Below are positions 48,860-57,343 of a stretch of DNA of 64,000 nt, one piece after another. The first letter of the stretch is position 1. Each line of letters starts with the position of its first letter. The notes below the pieces were generated by a model. That model was not told where the DNA came from. It ran no database searches and worked only from the letters and a program-made list of their open reading frames with translations. The stretch is taken from NCBI GenBank assembly GCA_000751295.2, contig CCMO02000002.1:642501-706500 (forward strand), read 5' to 3'. Origin of the DNA: a bacterium YEK0313. Lineage in GTDB: Bacteria; Pseudomonadota; Alphaproteobacteria; Rhizobiales; Phreatobacteraceae. Position numbers and translations under genes: made by a program.

Positions 48860-49596
48860 AAGCAACGTTCGATGCCACGGGCGACGTGATCGTCATCACC
48901 GGCGGAGCCAACGGCATAGGCCGCGCCCTGGCGCTGGCGGCATCGAAGGCCGGCGCCCAGGTCGTGGTCTGCGACATGAACGACGATGCGATGGCGGCGC
49001 TCGCGGCGGAAGCGCCCGCCATCGCCACGCGCAGGCTCGACGTGGCGGATCGCTCGGCCGTCGCGGCGACCTTCGCCGAGATCGAGGCGCGCTACGGCGC
49101 GATCGACGGGCTGGTCTGCGGCGCGGCCATCCAGCCGCGCACGCCGATCCACGAGATGGCGCCTTCCGAATGGGAGAGCGTCATCGCGGTCAACCTCAAT
49201 GGCGTCGTCTGGTGCTATCAGGCCGTCATCGGCGGCATGATCCGCCGGCGGCGCGGGTCGATCGTCGCCTTCTCGTCGGGGCTTGCTCTCCAGGGCTGGC
49301 CCAAGGCCTCGGCCTATGCGGCGACCAAGGCCGGCCTCATCGCCTTCCTGAAGAGCGCCGGCAAGGAGGTCGCCGAGCACCGCGTCAGGGTCAATGTGGT
49401 GTGGCCGGGGGTGATCGACACGCTGCAATATCGCGCCGCCAATCCGGGCCAGGAAAACGAAGGCTGGAAGAACACGCTCGGCGTCGGCTCGCCCGAGGAC
49501 GTCGTCGGCCCGCTCATGTTCCTGCTCTCCGACGCGGCGACGATGAGCGCGTCCGTGCTCAGCCGCGACATGGCCTATTCCAGGGACGAAGACTAG
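48856..49596 (+). CDS. short-chain dehydrogenase/reductase
   Basis: A 246-residue SDR. The NAD(P)-binding motif is TGGANGIG near residue 15, and the catalytic tyrosine and lysine are Y154 and K158 (SAYAATKAG), with serines in AFSSG. The stop is followed by a 76-base gap containing a repeat, and then by the monooxygenase gene. It may dehydrogenate a hydroxylated intermediate. The start at 48856 overlaps the FAH stop (ATGA). Confidence 0.9.
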   Translation: MKATFDATGDVIVITGGANGIGRALALAASKAGAQVVVCDMNDDAMAALAAEAPAIATRRLDVADRSAVAATFAEIEARYGAIDGLVCGAAIQPRTPIHEMAPSEWESVIAVNLNGVVWCYQAVIGGMIRRRRGSIVAFSSGLALQGWPKASAYAATKAGLIAFLKSAGKEVAEHRVRVNVVWPGVIDTLQYRAANPGQENEGWKNTLGVGSPEDVVGPLMFLLSDAATMSASVLSRDMAYSRDED

Positions 49597-49610
49597 AGTC
49601 TTGTTTCGAC

Positions 49611-49654
49611 GCGTTTTCTTCACGCGAACCGGTATCGACTTCGCTCGAAAACGC
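49611..49654. repeat. Rhizobiales-type intergenic inverted repeat
   Basis: GCGTTTTC (49611-49618) and GAAAACGC (49647-49654) bracket CACGCGAACCGG and a following TATCGACTTCGCTC. I recognise this unit as a repeat dispersed in intergenic DNA of rhizobial and related genomes. It divides the SDR gene from the monooxygenase gene. Confidence 0.6.
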
Positions 49655-49672
49655 CATTGCTAGAGAAGAGCC

Positions 49673-51226
49673 ATGAAGCCTGTACTGGTTGTCGGAGCGG
49701 GTCCGGTCGGTCTGATGACCGCGCTGGCGCTGAAGTTCCACGGCATCGCATTCCGTTCGTTCGAGGAGGACAACGCCTTCTCCTCGGACACCAAGGCCGG
49801 CACGATCCTGACCCGCACGATCGAGGCCTTCCGCCGCTATGGCGTCGACAAGGCGGTGCTCTCCAAGGCCCTGCGGCTCGACGAGATCGGCGAGATCGAA
49901 CGCGCCACCAACCAGCGGCGCGCCTCGGTGATGACGGAAAATCTCATCGACGAGACACGTTTCCCCTTCGTCCTCAACATTCCCCAGCATCACCTCGAGC
50001 CGATCCTGGCACAGGGGCTGGATGACCTGCCGGAGGGCTCGGTCAATCTCCGCCACAAGCTCCTGGACTTCAGGCAGGAGGCGGACGGGGTCGTCGCCCG
50101 CTTCGAGACGCCCGAGGGCATCAGGGAAATCGAAGGCTCCTACCTGCTCGCCTGCGACGGCGGCCGCTCGACGGTGCGCACCCAGCTCGGCATCGAGGTC
50201 GAGGGCGTCTCGCTCGACGTGCGCTACATGCTGGTCGACATCAAGGTCGACCTCGACAGGGCCAATCCGCGCGACTACCCGTATCTCGCCTATTTCGCCG
50301 ATCCGGCCGAGTGGATGATCCTGGTCCGCCAGCCGCACTGCTGGCGGTTCCTGTTCCCGCTGGCACCGGGCGCGGAAGAGGCGACGCGCGAACAGCTCGA
50401 AGCCAAGGTGCGGCACTTCGTCGGCGACGTCACCGCGCTCGAAGTGCTCAACACCGTGATCTACCGCGTGCATCACCGCATCGCCTCGAAGTGGCGGAAC
50501 GGCCGCGTCTTCCTGATGGGCGATGCCGCCCATCTCATCACCCCGATGTGGGCGCTCGGGCTCAATACCGGCGTGCTCGACGCCATCAACCTGCCCTGGC
50601 GCCTCGCCTGGGTGCTGCGCGGCTGGGCGAGCGACAGCCTGCTCGACGGCTATGAGCGCGAACAGCGGCCGCTCGCCGCGCACGGCTCGGGCGAAATGGC
50701 GGAGGCCGCGCGCAAGGTCATGGGCGGCGAGACCGGCGAGGCCAAGGCCATGTCCGGCACGGACTGGGCCAATGCCATGACGCGCTCGCTGCTCGGCGTC
50801 CGGATCGACGCCGAAGGGGCCGGCGACTGGTCCATCGTCAAGACCGAGCGCGCCGCGCTCAGGGTGGGCGACCGGGTGGCTGACATGGCGCTGTTCGACG
50901 GCGCGGGCGGACGGACCTACCTGCACGACCTGTGCGACCGCGGTTTCGCCGCGCTCTACTTCACCGACGTGCGGCGGCGCCCGGAGATTCCGGCCGACAC
51001 GCTGCCGGGCCTGAAGAGCTACGTGGTGTCACGCTGGGACGCGCCGCTCGATTCCGGCCTGCGCGATCGGGCGCTGCTCGATATCGGCTGCAAGGTGCAG
51101 GACAAGCTCGGGCTCGGCGACGACGTGGTCGTGCTGCTGCGGCCGGACGACCACGTGGCGGCGATCCTGCCCATGGCAAGCGCCGACATCGAAGGCCTCT
51201 ACAAGACGATCATCGGACGGCCATGA
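49673..51226 (+). CDS. FAD-dependent aromatic monooxygenase
   Basis: A 517-residue class A flavoprotein hydroxylase related to MhpA, PheA and TfdB. The ADP-binding GxGxxG motif is in VLVVGAGPVGLMTALAL, the DG motif in YLLACDGGRSTVRTQLGI, and the GD motif in VFLMGDAAHLITP. A thioredoxin-like C-terminal domain of about 140 residues follows. It probably uses NAD(P)H and oxygen to hydroxylate a phenol or similar ring. It is the sixth gene of the catabolic cluster and overlaps the amidohydrolase by four bases. The exact substrate is unknown. Confidence 0.9.
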   Translation: MKPVLVVGAGPVGLMTALALKFHGIAFRSFEEDNAFSSDTKAGTILTRTIEAFRRYGVDKAVLSKALRLDEIGEIERATNQRRASVMTENLIDETRFPFVLNIPQHHLEPILAQGLDDLPEGSVNLRHKLLDFRQEADGVVARFETPEGIREIEGSYLLACDGGRSTVRTQLGIEVEGVSLDVRYMLVDIKVDLDRANPRDYPYLAYFADPAEWMILVRQPHCWRFLFPLAPGAEEATREQLEAKVRHFVGDVTALEVLNTVIYRVHHRIASKWRNGRVFLMGDAAHLITPMWALGLNTGVLDAINLPWRLAWVLRGWASDSLLDGYEREQRPLAAHGSGEMAEAARKVMGGETGEAKAMSGTDWANAMTRSLLGVRIDAEGAGDWSIVKTERAALRVGDRVADMALFDGAGGRTYLHDLCDRGFAALYFTDVRRRPEIPADTLPGLKSYVVSRWDAPLDSGLRDRALLDIGCKVQDKLGLGDDVVVLLRPDDHVAAILPMASADIEGLYKTIIGRP

Positions 51227-52194
51227 TGACCGAGACCATAGCACTTGATGTCCACGCCCACCTGATCCCCGTCGCCGAGGAGCGCCTCGCGGCGATCGAC
51301 GGCGTGAGCTGGGACGGCGAGGCCATGACCATCGACGGGCACAAGGTGGGCATCAAGCCGATCTTCAAGCCCGAGGCGCTCAGGCGCTGGATGGCCGAGA
51401 ACAGGGTCGAGCATGCTTATGTCTCCGCGCCGCCGCCGCTCTACCGGCAGCACTTGCGCGGGACCGCGGCGCGGGCCTGGGCCGACTACATCAATGACGG
51501 TCTCGACGTCATCGCGGCTGCTTCGGGCGGCCTCATGAGCATGCTCGCGCATGTGCCGACCGAAGCCCCCGATGTCGCGACCGCGATCGTGCGCGACTAC
51601 GCGGCCAGGGGGCACAGGCTCTTTGCCATGCCGGCCGGCACGGGCGACGAGCGGACCCTCGGCATGCCGGAATTCGAGCCGCTCTGGGCGGCGCTCGATG
51701 CCGCCGGCGCCTTCGTGTTCTTCCATCCGGGCGAGTGCGCGGACGGGCGGCTCAAGTCGTTCTATCTCACCAACCTGCTCGGCAATCCCTACGAGAGCAC
51801 GGTCGCCCTCGGGCACCTGATCTTCGCCGGCGTGCTGGAGCGCCATCCCAACATCGTGCCGTGCTTCGCCCATGGCGGCGGGCTGCTGCCGATGGCGGCC
51901 GCGCGGTTCGAGCGCGGCTTCGACACGGCGCGGCCGGGGGTGGACACGTCGCGGGCGGCGCCTTCGAAAGTCATTCGGCGCATCCATGTCGACTGCATCT
52001 GCCACGGTGAGGCCGCGGCCATCCATGCGGAAGCGACATTCGGCTGCGACCATGTGGTCTTCGGCTCGGACTGGCCCTTTCCCATGGGCCTCATCGAGCC
52101 GCATGGCCAGCTCGCCGGCTACGAGCCGGCCCGCCGAGAGCGCTATTTCCGGACGAACCCCGCGGCGCTTCGGGCCAGGTTGGATGGCGAGTAG
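51223..52194 (+). CDS. amidohydrolase-family decarboxylase (ACMSD-like)
   Basis: A 323-residue amidohydrolase of the type of aminocarboxymuconate-semialdehyde decarboxylase and gamma-resorcylate decarboxylase. Metal ligands are the DVHAHLIP motif at the N-terminus, a histidine in FFHPGE, and FGSDWPFPMG near the C-terminus. Such enzymes decarboxylate ring acids or muconate semialdehydes. It is the last gene of the unit. Its final codons lie within the left arm of an inverted repeat. The start at 51223 is ATGA coupled to the monooxygenase. Confidence 0.88.
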   Translation: MMTETIALDVHAHLIPVAEERLAAIDGVSWDGEAMTIDGHKVGIKPIFKPEALRRWMAENRVEHAYVSAPPPLYRQHLRGTAARAWADYINDGLDVIAAASGGLMSMLAHVPTEAPDVATAIVRDYAARGHRLFAMPAGTGDERTLGMPEFEPLWAALDAAGAFVFFHPGECADGRLKSFYLTNLLGNPYESTVALGHLIFAGVLERHPNIVPCFAHGGGLLPMAAARFERGFDTARPGVDTSRAAPSKVIRRIHVDCICHGEAAAIHAEATFGCDHVVFGSDWPFPMGLIEPHGQLAGYEPARRERYFRTNPAALRARLDGE

Positions 52195-52277
52195 CGAATC
52201 GCGAGTATGGAAGCGGCCGGCACGGGCAAGCTCAGCTTGAGCTGGTGCACCCCTACTCGCCACTCGCTAACTCGCCA
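52185..52277. repeat. long imperfect inverted repeat overlapping the amidohydrolase stop
   Basis: The left arm 52185-52210 (TGGCGAGTAGCGA and so on) is repeated in reverse with a few differences at 52251-52277, with a 40-base middle that holds smaller palindromes. It resembles a small mobile or REP-type element. It sits immediately before the terminator. Confidence 0.55.
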
Positions 52278-52291
52278 TTCCCACAAAAAAA

Positions 52292-52321
52292 CCCCGGAGC
52301 GTGGCTCCGGGGCTTTTTTTT
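52292..52321. terminator. strong bidirectional rho-independent terminator
   Basis: CCCCGGAGC and GCTCCGGGG form a nine-base-pair stem with a GTG loop, with seven As before it and eight Ts after it. It separates the amidohydrolase from the convergent binding-protein gene, whose stop codon touches it. Confidence 0.93.
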
Positions 52322-53320
52322 CTACGGCCGAACCGGCTGCTCGGGCAGGAAGCCCGGAACATAGATATCCCCCGGCTGAAGCCGGCCGCCAGCAACCTCG
52401 ACATTGTCGTTCATGAAGGCAAAGGTCGCGCGCATCTTCTCGGGCAGAATATGACCGAAGCCGTTGGTTCTGACGTCGTTGTTGATCGCGATCCTCTCGA
52501 GGAGGTCGATTTCGCCGCGCGCGATTCCCGGATCGAGCGAAGGGATGGCCTTGACCATGATCGCCGCCGCCTCGTCGCGATGCGCCATCGTGTACTGCCA
52601 GCCCCTCATGGCTGCGCGGACGAAGGCCCTGACCACCTGCGGGTTGGCCTCGAGGAACCTGCGGTTCACGCCGATCGAGTTGGAATAGATGTTGAGGCCG
52701 AGATCGGGCGCGAACAGGCACACCGGCTCGCGGTCAGGCGCCGCGCGTCGGATCGCCGGGCCGGACATCAGGAACTGGTCGACGCCGTCGATCCGGCCGG
52801 CCGCCAGCATCGGCACGCGCGCCGAGGCATCGACGTTGACGATCTGCAGCTTGGAGCCGTCGAGGCCGTTCATCTTCATGATGGCGCGCCAGATCTGCGG
52901 CAGGAACGATGCCGAGCTCGAGCCGAACCTGAGGCCCTCGAGCTGCCGGGGCTGGGTCACATTGGCGCCGGGGTTGAGCGAATAGACGCAATAGGGCGCC
53001 TCCTGATAGGCGGCGGCGACGATGCGGATGTCGCCGCCGGCGCTGCCCGAGGCAACGAGGCTCGGCACGTCGATGAGCCCGATCGGGGCGAGATTGGTGA
53101 CCACGCCGCGGATGGCGTCGGCAGTCCCCTTGGAGGGAATGATCTCGACCTCGAGGCCTTCCTCGGCGAAAAAGCCCTTGTCCCGGGCGACGTACCAGGG
53201 CGCATGCCGGCCCAGGCTGATGAAATCCAGCATGAAGCTGACTTTGACGTTCGCCGCGAGGGCCGGCGTCGAGGTCACCGCAGCCAGAACAGCAAGCATT
53301 TTCGCGAAATTGCGCAACAT
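52322..53320 (-). CDS. ABC transporter substrate-binding protein (SsuA/NMT1 type)
   Basis: A 332-residue periplasmic binding protein of the SsuA/TauA/THI5 kind. The signal peptide (MLAVLAAVTSTPALAANV) is followed by VKVSFMLDFISLGRHAPWYVAR, LEVEIIPSKGTADAI and VTNLAPIGLIDVP, all characteristic. It takes up a small organic compound, likely the cluster's substrate. The start at 53320 is preferred as it has a GAGGGG site upstream and a good signal; 39 bases further out is another ATG. It is divergent from its ATPase. Confidence 0.88.
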   Translation of the reverse strand: MLRNFAKMLAVLAAVTSTPALAANVKVSFMLDFISLGRHAPWYVARDKGFFAEEGLEVEIIPSKGTADAIRGVVTNLAPIGLIDVPSLVASGSAGGDIRIVAAAYQEAPYCVYSLNPGANVTQPRQLEGLRFGSSSASFLPQIWRAIMKMNGLDGSKLQIVNVDASARVPMLAAGRIDGVDQFLMSGPAIRRAAPDREPVCLFAPDLGLNIYSNSIGVNRRFLEANPQVVRAFVRAAMRGWQYTMAHRDEAAAIMVKAIPSLDPGIARGEIDLLERIAINNDVRTNGFGHILPEKMRATFAFMNDNVEVAGGRLQPGDIYVPGFLPEQPVRP

Positions 53321-53376
53321 CAAGAACCCCTCTTTCTTCGTGCACGACATGCCCGACACGCCAGGCCCGCACCTTA

Positions 53377-53411
53377 TTGACAGGCATGAACATCATAAGA
53401 TATTTCAGAAG
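53377..53411. promoter_or_regulatory. putative GntR-binding site 3 over a sigma-70-like promoter
   Basis: A perfect TTGACA (53377-53382) is followed after 16 bases by GATATT (53399-53404), which lies within AAGATATTTCAGAA. The reverse strand there reads TTCTGAAATATCTT, matching site 2 almost base for base. It lies between the divergent binding-protein and ATPase genes. Confidence 0.55.
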
Positions 53412-53479
53412 AAATTCAAGGCGTGCCCGCAAGAAACCGACGTCCGCCGAGCCGCATGAGACCCGCCGAAGGGGGAGCG

Positions 53480-54244
53480 ATGGCCTTTGTTGAAATACTC
53501 AACGTTCGGAAGGTGTTCGGCACGAAGGACAACGATGTCGTAGCGCTGGACGAAGCGAGCCTCGCCTTCGGCGAAGGCGAATTCGTCACCCTCCTCGGTC
53601 CCAGCGGCTGCGGCAAGACCACGCTCCTGAGGATCGTCTCCGGCCTGCTCCGCCAGTCGTCGGGCACCGTCCGGGTCGGCGGCCGGGACGTGACCGGGCC
53701 CTACTCGGACTACGGCTTCGTCTTCCAGCAGGCGAGCCTGATGCCTTGGCGGTCGGCGCGCGACAATGTGCTCTTTCCCATGGAGATCCTGGGCAAGAAG
53801 GACGCCGAGGCGCTGAAGCGCGCGGACGAGCTGCTCGAGCTCACCGGCCTGTCGAACTTCGCAAGGTCGCGCCCGCACGAACTGTCCGGCGGCATGCAGC
53901 AGCGCGTCTCGCTGTGCCGCGCCCTGATCCACAGGCCGAAGCTCCTGCTGATGGACGAGCCGTTCGGCGCGCTGGACGAATTCACCCGGCTGGAGATGAA
54001 CGACCTTCTGCTCAAGGTCAAAGAGGAGACCAAGGCCTCGGTCCTCTTCGTCACCCATTCCATTTCCGAGGCCATCTACCTCTCGGACAAGGTGGTGGTC
54101 TTCTCGCGCCGGCCAGCCAGGGTCCATCTCGAATTCGACCTGTCGCTGCCGGCGCCGCGCAACCAGGCGACACGGTTCACCCCCGAATTCACCGAGGCCG
54201 AACGACGGGCCAGCGAAGCGCTCGGAATCCTTGGAGCTCACTGA
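53480..54244 (+). CDS. ABC transporter ATPase (SsuB/TauB/NrtD type)
   Basis: A 254-residue ATPase of the nitrate/sulfonate/taurine group. The Walker A motif is GPSGCGKTT, the signature LSGGMQQRVSLCRAL, and Walker B LLLMDEPFGALDE. The start at 53480 has GGGGGAG three bases upstream; longer frames exist. It is followed by its permease after three bases. Together with the divergent binding protein it makes a complete importer. Confidence 0.93.
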   Translation: MAFVEILNVRKVFGTKDNDVVALDEASLAFGEGEFVTLLGPSGCGKTTLLRIVSGLLRQSSGTVRVGGRDVTGPYSDYGFVFQQASLMPWRSARDNVLFPMEILGKKDAEALKRADELLELTGLSNFARSRPHELSGGMQQRVSLCRALIHRPKLLLMDEPFGALDEFTRLEMNDLLLKVKEETKASVLFVTHSISEAIYLSDKVVVFSRRPARVHLEFDLSLPAPRNQATRFTPEFTEAERRASEALGILGAH

Positions 54245-54247
54245 CCC

Positions 54248-55015
54248 ATGATCGATTCCATGTCGCGCATCGCCTACCCCGCCCTCGGCGTCCTGGTCAT
54301 CCTCATCGCCTGGTCCGCGGCCTGCCATCTGCTCGAGGTGTCGCCGGCGGTCCTGCCGTCGCCGGAAAGCGTGTTCGCCGCGTTCATCCAGTGGTTCCCC
54401 CTGCTTCTGCGCGAGGGATGGGTAACCTTGCAGGAGACGGTTCTCGGTTTCCTCCTGGCGCTGGCGGTGGGCATTCCTCTGGCGGTAGCGATCGCCAATT
54501 CGCGGCCGCTGAACCTGATGTTCTATCCGCTGCTGGTCGCCCTCCAGTCGGTGCCGAAGGTCGCGCTCGCGCCGATCATCATGGTCTGGCTCGGAACCGG
54601 GCTCGAATCGAAGCTCGCGATCGTCTGGCTCGTGGCGTTCTTTCCGATCATCATCGACACGGCGGCGGGGCTGCGCTCGACGCCGCGCGAGCTGATCGAG
54701 CTTGCCCGCAGCCTGAAGGCGACCCGCTGGCAGGTGTTCTACAAGGTGCAGTTTCCGGCAGCCCTGCCCTTCGTGCTGACCGGCGCGAAGGTCGCGATCA
54801 CCCTCGCGGTCATCGGCGCGGTCATCGGCGAATTCATGGGCGCCTCGGAGGGGCTCGGCTATCTGCTGCTCAGCGCGACCTCGCAATTGAACACGCCGCT
54901 CGCCTTCGCCGCCCTCTTCGCCCTCTCCTTCCTCGGGCTCGGGGTCTATGCGGTGATCGAGCTGATCGAGGTCCTGCTGTCGCCGTGGCTGCCGCCGAGG
55001 CCCGCGACCCACTGA
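54248..55015 (+). CDS. ABC transporter permease (SsuC/TauC type)
   Basis: A 255-residue binding-protein-dependent permease with about six membrane segments. The N-terminus and the WVTLQETVLGFLLALAVGIPL block, and the EAA-type loop FYKVQFPAALPFVLTGAKVA, are typical. It ends the plus-strand unit at a hairpin. No second permease is found, as expected for this homodimeric group. Confidence 0.92.
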   Translation: MIDSMSRIAYPALGVLVILIAWSAACHLLEVSPAVLPSPESVFAAFIQWFPLLLREGWVTLQETVLGFLLALAVGIPLAVAIANSRPLNLMFYPLLVALQSVPKVALAPIIMVWLGTGLESKLAIVWLVAFFPIIIDTAAGLRSTPRELIELARSLKATRWQVFYKVQFPAALPFVLTGAKVAITLAVIGAVIGEFMGASEGLGYLLLSATSQLNTPLAFAALFALSFLGLGVYAVIELIEVLLSPWLPPRPATH

Positions 55016-55035
55016 CGATCTCCAGGATCGACGGA

Positions 55036-55061
55036 GAGGGCCGGCGTGATGCCCGGCCCTC
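55036..55061. terminator. hairpin between permease and GST genes
   Basis: GAGGGCCGG is repeated in reverse as CCGGCCCTC with an eight-base loop, between two convergent genes. There is no T-run. Confidence 0.5.
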
Positions 55062-55067
55062 GTGCCG

Positions 55068-55694
55068 TCAACGCGGCGGCAGGAAAGGCTGATCGATCGC
55101 CCGGAAGGATGCGAGTGCCTCGCAGCGCCCGGCATGGGCCGCCAGCGCCGGCCAGCGGTCCTGCTTCATCAGGTGCGGATGCGCCTCGCCGACGAAACGC
55201 ATCATGCAGGCCACCGCAATATCGGCATGGCCGATCGCCTCGCCGAACCAGTAGGGCGTCGCGCGAACGGCGCGCTTGGCCTCGAGGGCGTCGAGGCCAC
55301 CGGCGATCTGGCCCTCGATGCGCCCGATCCAGCCTTCGACGATCTCGGTGTGCATGACCCGTTCGTAGAACAGGCTCACCGCCTTCTCGCCGAGGCCCGT
55401 TGCCAGCGCCGAAACCTTGAGGGCGTGGCGCCGCGCCGGGCCACCCGCCGCGATCAGCGCGCGCTCCGGCCCGGCCCGCTCGTCGAGATGGTCGAGGATC
55501 GCGCCGCTTTCAACCAGCACCTCGCCGTCGTCGAGCACCAGGATCGGCACCCGCACCAGCGGGTTGTAACGGGCCACCTCCGCGGCATTGCCGAAGACCG
55601 ACCAGGGGCGATGTTCGAAGGTGAAACCGTAGATATCGAGCGCGATGGCGACGCGCCGCACGAAAGGCGAATCATACTGGCCGATCAGGATCAT
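55068..55694 (-). CDS. glutathione S-transferase family protein
   Basis: A 208-residue GST with the thioredoxin-like N-terminal half (MILIGQYDSPFVRRVAIALD, RVPILVLDDGEVLVESGAIL) and an all-helical C-terminal half. The SPFVRR segment holds the likely catalytic serine. It could conjugate glutathione or take part in ring-opening chemistry, but nothing ties it to the catabolic unit apart from its position after it. The start at 55694 has GGGAG upstream. Confidence 0.87.
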   Translation of the reverse strand: MILIGQYDSPFVRRVAIALDIYGFTFEHRPWSVFGNAAEVARYNPLVRVPILVLDDGEVLVESGAILDHLDERAGPERALIAAGGPARRHALKVSALATGLGEKAVSLFYERVMHTEIVEGWIGRIEGQIAGGLDALEAKRAVRATPYWFGEAIGHADIAVACMMRFVGEAHPHLMKQDRWPALAAHAGRCEALASFRAIDQPFLPPR

Positions 55695-55877
55695 GGTTTC
55701 GCTCCCGGCAAAATGGCCGGACGAAACCGGCTCGCCTCGTCCGTCACCCACAGGTCCGTCGCCGCGCGGACGCGGCCCGGCTGCGAAACCATGGCCGATC
55801 GCGAAACTCCGCGCTAGGGTTCGACGCTCCAGGGAACGGGCGCGCAGTCGCCCGGCGAGCGACGAGGGAGGATCAGC

Positions 55878-56894
55878 ATGACGCGGGCAGACGGCATGAC
55901 GGGACGTGCGGCGCGCGGCGTCAGGCGATCACGGTTCCTGGCGGGCCTCCTGGCTCTGGCCGGTCTCGGCTTCGCCAGCCTGCCGGCGGCCGCGCAGCCC
56001 TATCCCACGCGGCCGATCCGGGCCATCGTGCCCTTCGCCGCCGGCAGCGCGACGGACATCGTCGCCCGCGCCTTCGGCGATCGCATGAGCCAGGCGCTCG
56101 GCCAGCCGATCGTCATCGAGAACCGGCCAGGAGCCAACGGCCTGATCGGCGCCGATGCGGTGGCCAAGGCCCAGCCCGACGGCTACACGATCCTGATCGG
56201 CACCAATTCGACCAATGCCGCCGCCCCGGCCCTGTTCAACAACGTGCCGTTCGACATGTTCAAGGACTTCCAGCCGGTGTCCTTCCTGTGCTCGGTGCCG
56301 CTGATCGTCGCCGTGTCGAACGCGGTGCCGGCGCGCACGCTCGGCGAGCTGATCCAATATGCCAGGACGCGCAACGATCTGACCTTCGCCTCAGCCTCCG
56401 CGTCGCAGCGCGTCTCGACCGAGATGCTGCTGGCCATGACCGGCATCAAGATGACGCACGTGCCCTATCGCCAGGGCCCGACCGCGATGCAGGACCTGAT
56501 CGCCAACCGGGTGACCCTGTTCACCGCCGATCTCGGCGTCATGCTGCCCCAGGTGCGCGCCAATACGGTGCGGGCGCTCGCCGTGACCTCGGCGGCCCGC
56601 TCGCCGCAGGTGCCCGACCTGCCGACGGTCGACGAGGCGGCCGGGCTGAAGGGCTACGAGCTGATCGCCTGGTTCGCCATGTTCACCCCGGCCAACGTGC
56701 CGCCGGACGTGGTGGCGAAACTCAATGACGCGGTGCGCGAGGCGGCGAAATCGCCCGAGCTGCAGGCGGCGCTGACCGCGGCTCTCGGCATGCTGGTCGC
56801 CCCCTCCTCGCCCGAGGAGCTGGCGACGCGCGTGCGCGAGGAAGCCGGCAAATGGCTGCAGGCGGCCACCGTCGCCGGCATCGAAAAGCAGTGA
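55878..56894 (+). CDS. Bug-family (TTT) periplasmic solute-binding protein
   Basis: A 338-residue extracytoplasmic receptor of the Bug type, named for tripartite tricarboxylate transporters. A signal peptide of about 45 residues ends at PAAAQPYP. The family blocks YPTRPIRAIVPFAAGSATD, VVIENRPGANG and AKAQPDGYTILIGTNS follow. Bug proteins bind carboxylic acids and are often orphans, as here; no TctA or TctB gene is in the window. The GNAT gene overlaps its stop. Confidence 0.92.
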   Translation: MTRADGMTGRAARGVRRSRFLAGLLALAGLGFASLPAAAQPYPTRPIRAIVPFAAGSATDIVARAFGDRMSQALGQPIVIENRPGANGLIGADAVAKAQPDGYTILIGTNSTNAAAPALFNNVPFDMFKDFQPVSFLCSVPLIVAVSNAVPARTLGELIQYARTRNDLTFASASASQRVSTEMLLAMTGIKMTHVPYRQGPTAMQDLIANRVTLFTADLGVMLPQVRANTVRALAVTSAARSPQVPDLPTVDEAAGLKGYELIAWFAMFTPANVPPDVVAKLNDAVREAAKSPELQAALTAALGMLVAPSSPEELATRVREEAGKWLQAATVAGIEKQ

Positions 56895-57307
56895 TCCGCA
56901 CCGCCGGCCGCGGCGACCTGAGGCGCATCGGCGAGATCCGCGGGGCGGTTCGCGAGAACCGCCTCGCGCACCCGGAACGGATCGCCGCCGATGTCGGCTG
57001 GCTGATCGACGATGGCGGGTTCCTGGTCTTCGAGGTCGACGGCACGGTCCAGGGATTTGCCGCGGCCGACCGGCGCAACGGCTCGATCTTCGCGCTTTTC
57101 GTCGACCCGGATTTCGAAGGGCGCGGCATCGGCCGGGCGCTGCTGGCCGCGGCCTGCGCCAGGCTGGCCGCGAAGGGCCACGCCAAGGCCGCGCTGACCA
57201 CCGGCCACGGCACCCGTGCGGAACGTTTCTACCGGCGTGGCGGTTGGACGGCCACCGGCCTGACCGATGACGGTCAGGTCATCTTCGAGAAGCGGATCGC
57301 CGCCTGA
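56891..57307 (+). CDS. GNAT family N-acetyltransferase
   Basis: A 138-residue acetyltransferase with the acetyl-CoA-binding motif VDPDFEGRGIGRALL and a C-terminal FYRRGGW. It starts with GTG at 56891, overlapping the Bug protein stop by four bases (GTGA), so it depends on that gene for translation. The acceptor is unknown. The length is that of a minimal GNAT. Confidence 0.83.
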   Translation: MIRTAGRGDLRRIGEIRGAVRENRLAHPERIAADVGWLIDDGGFLVFEVDGTVQGFAAADRRNGSIFALFVDPDFEGRGIGRALLAAACARLAAKGHAKAALTTGHGTRAERFYRRGGWTATGLTDDGQVIFEKRIAA

Positions 57308-57343
57308 CCGGATGTCGGCGCGGCCAAGACGGGGAACGGGACC

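Noticed and set aside
53480..54244. Use of this ATPase as the missing FhuC
   Set aside because: It is of the SsuB/TauB/NrtD type, with its own permease three bases downstream and its own binding protein divergent.
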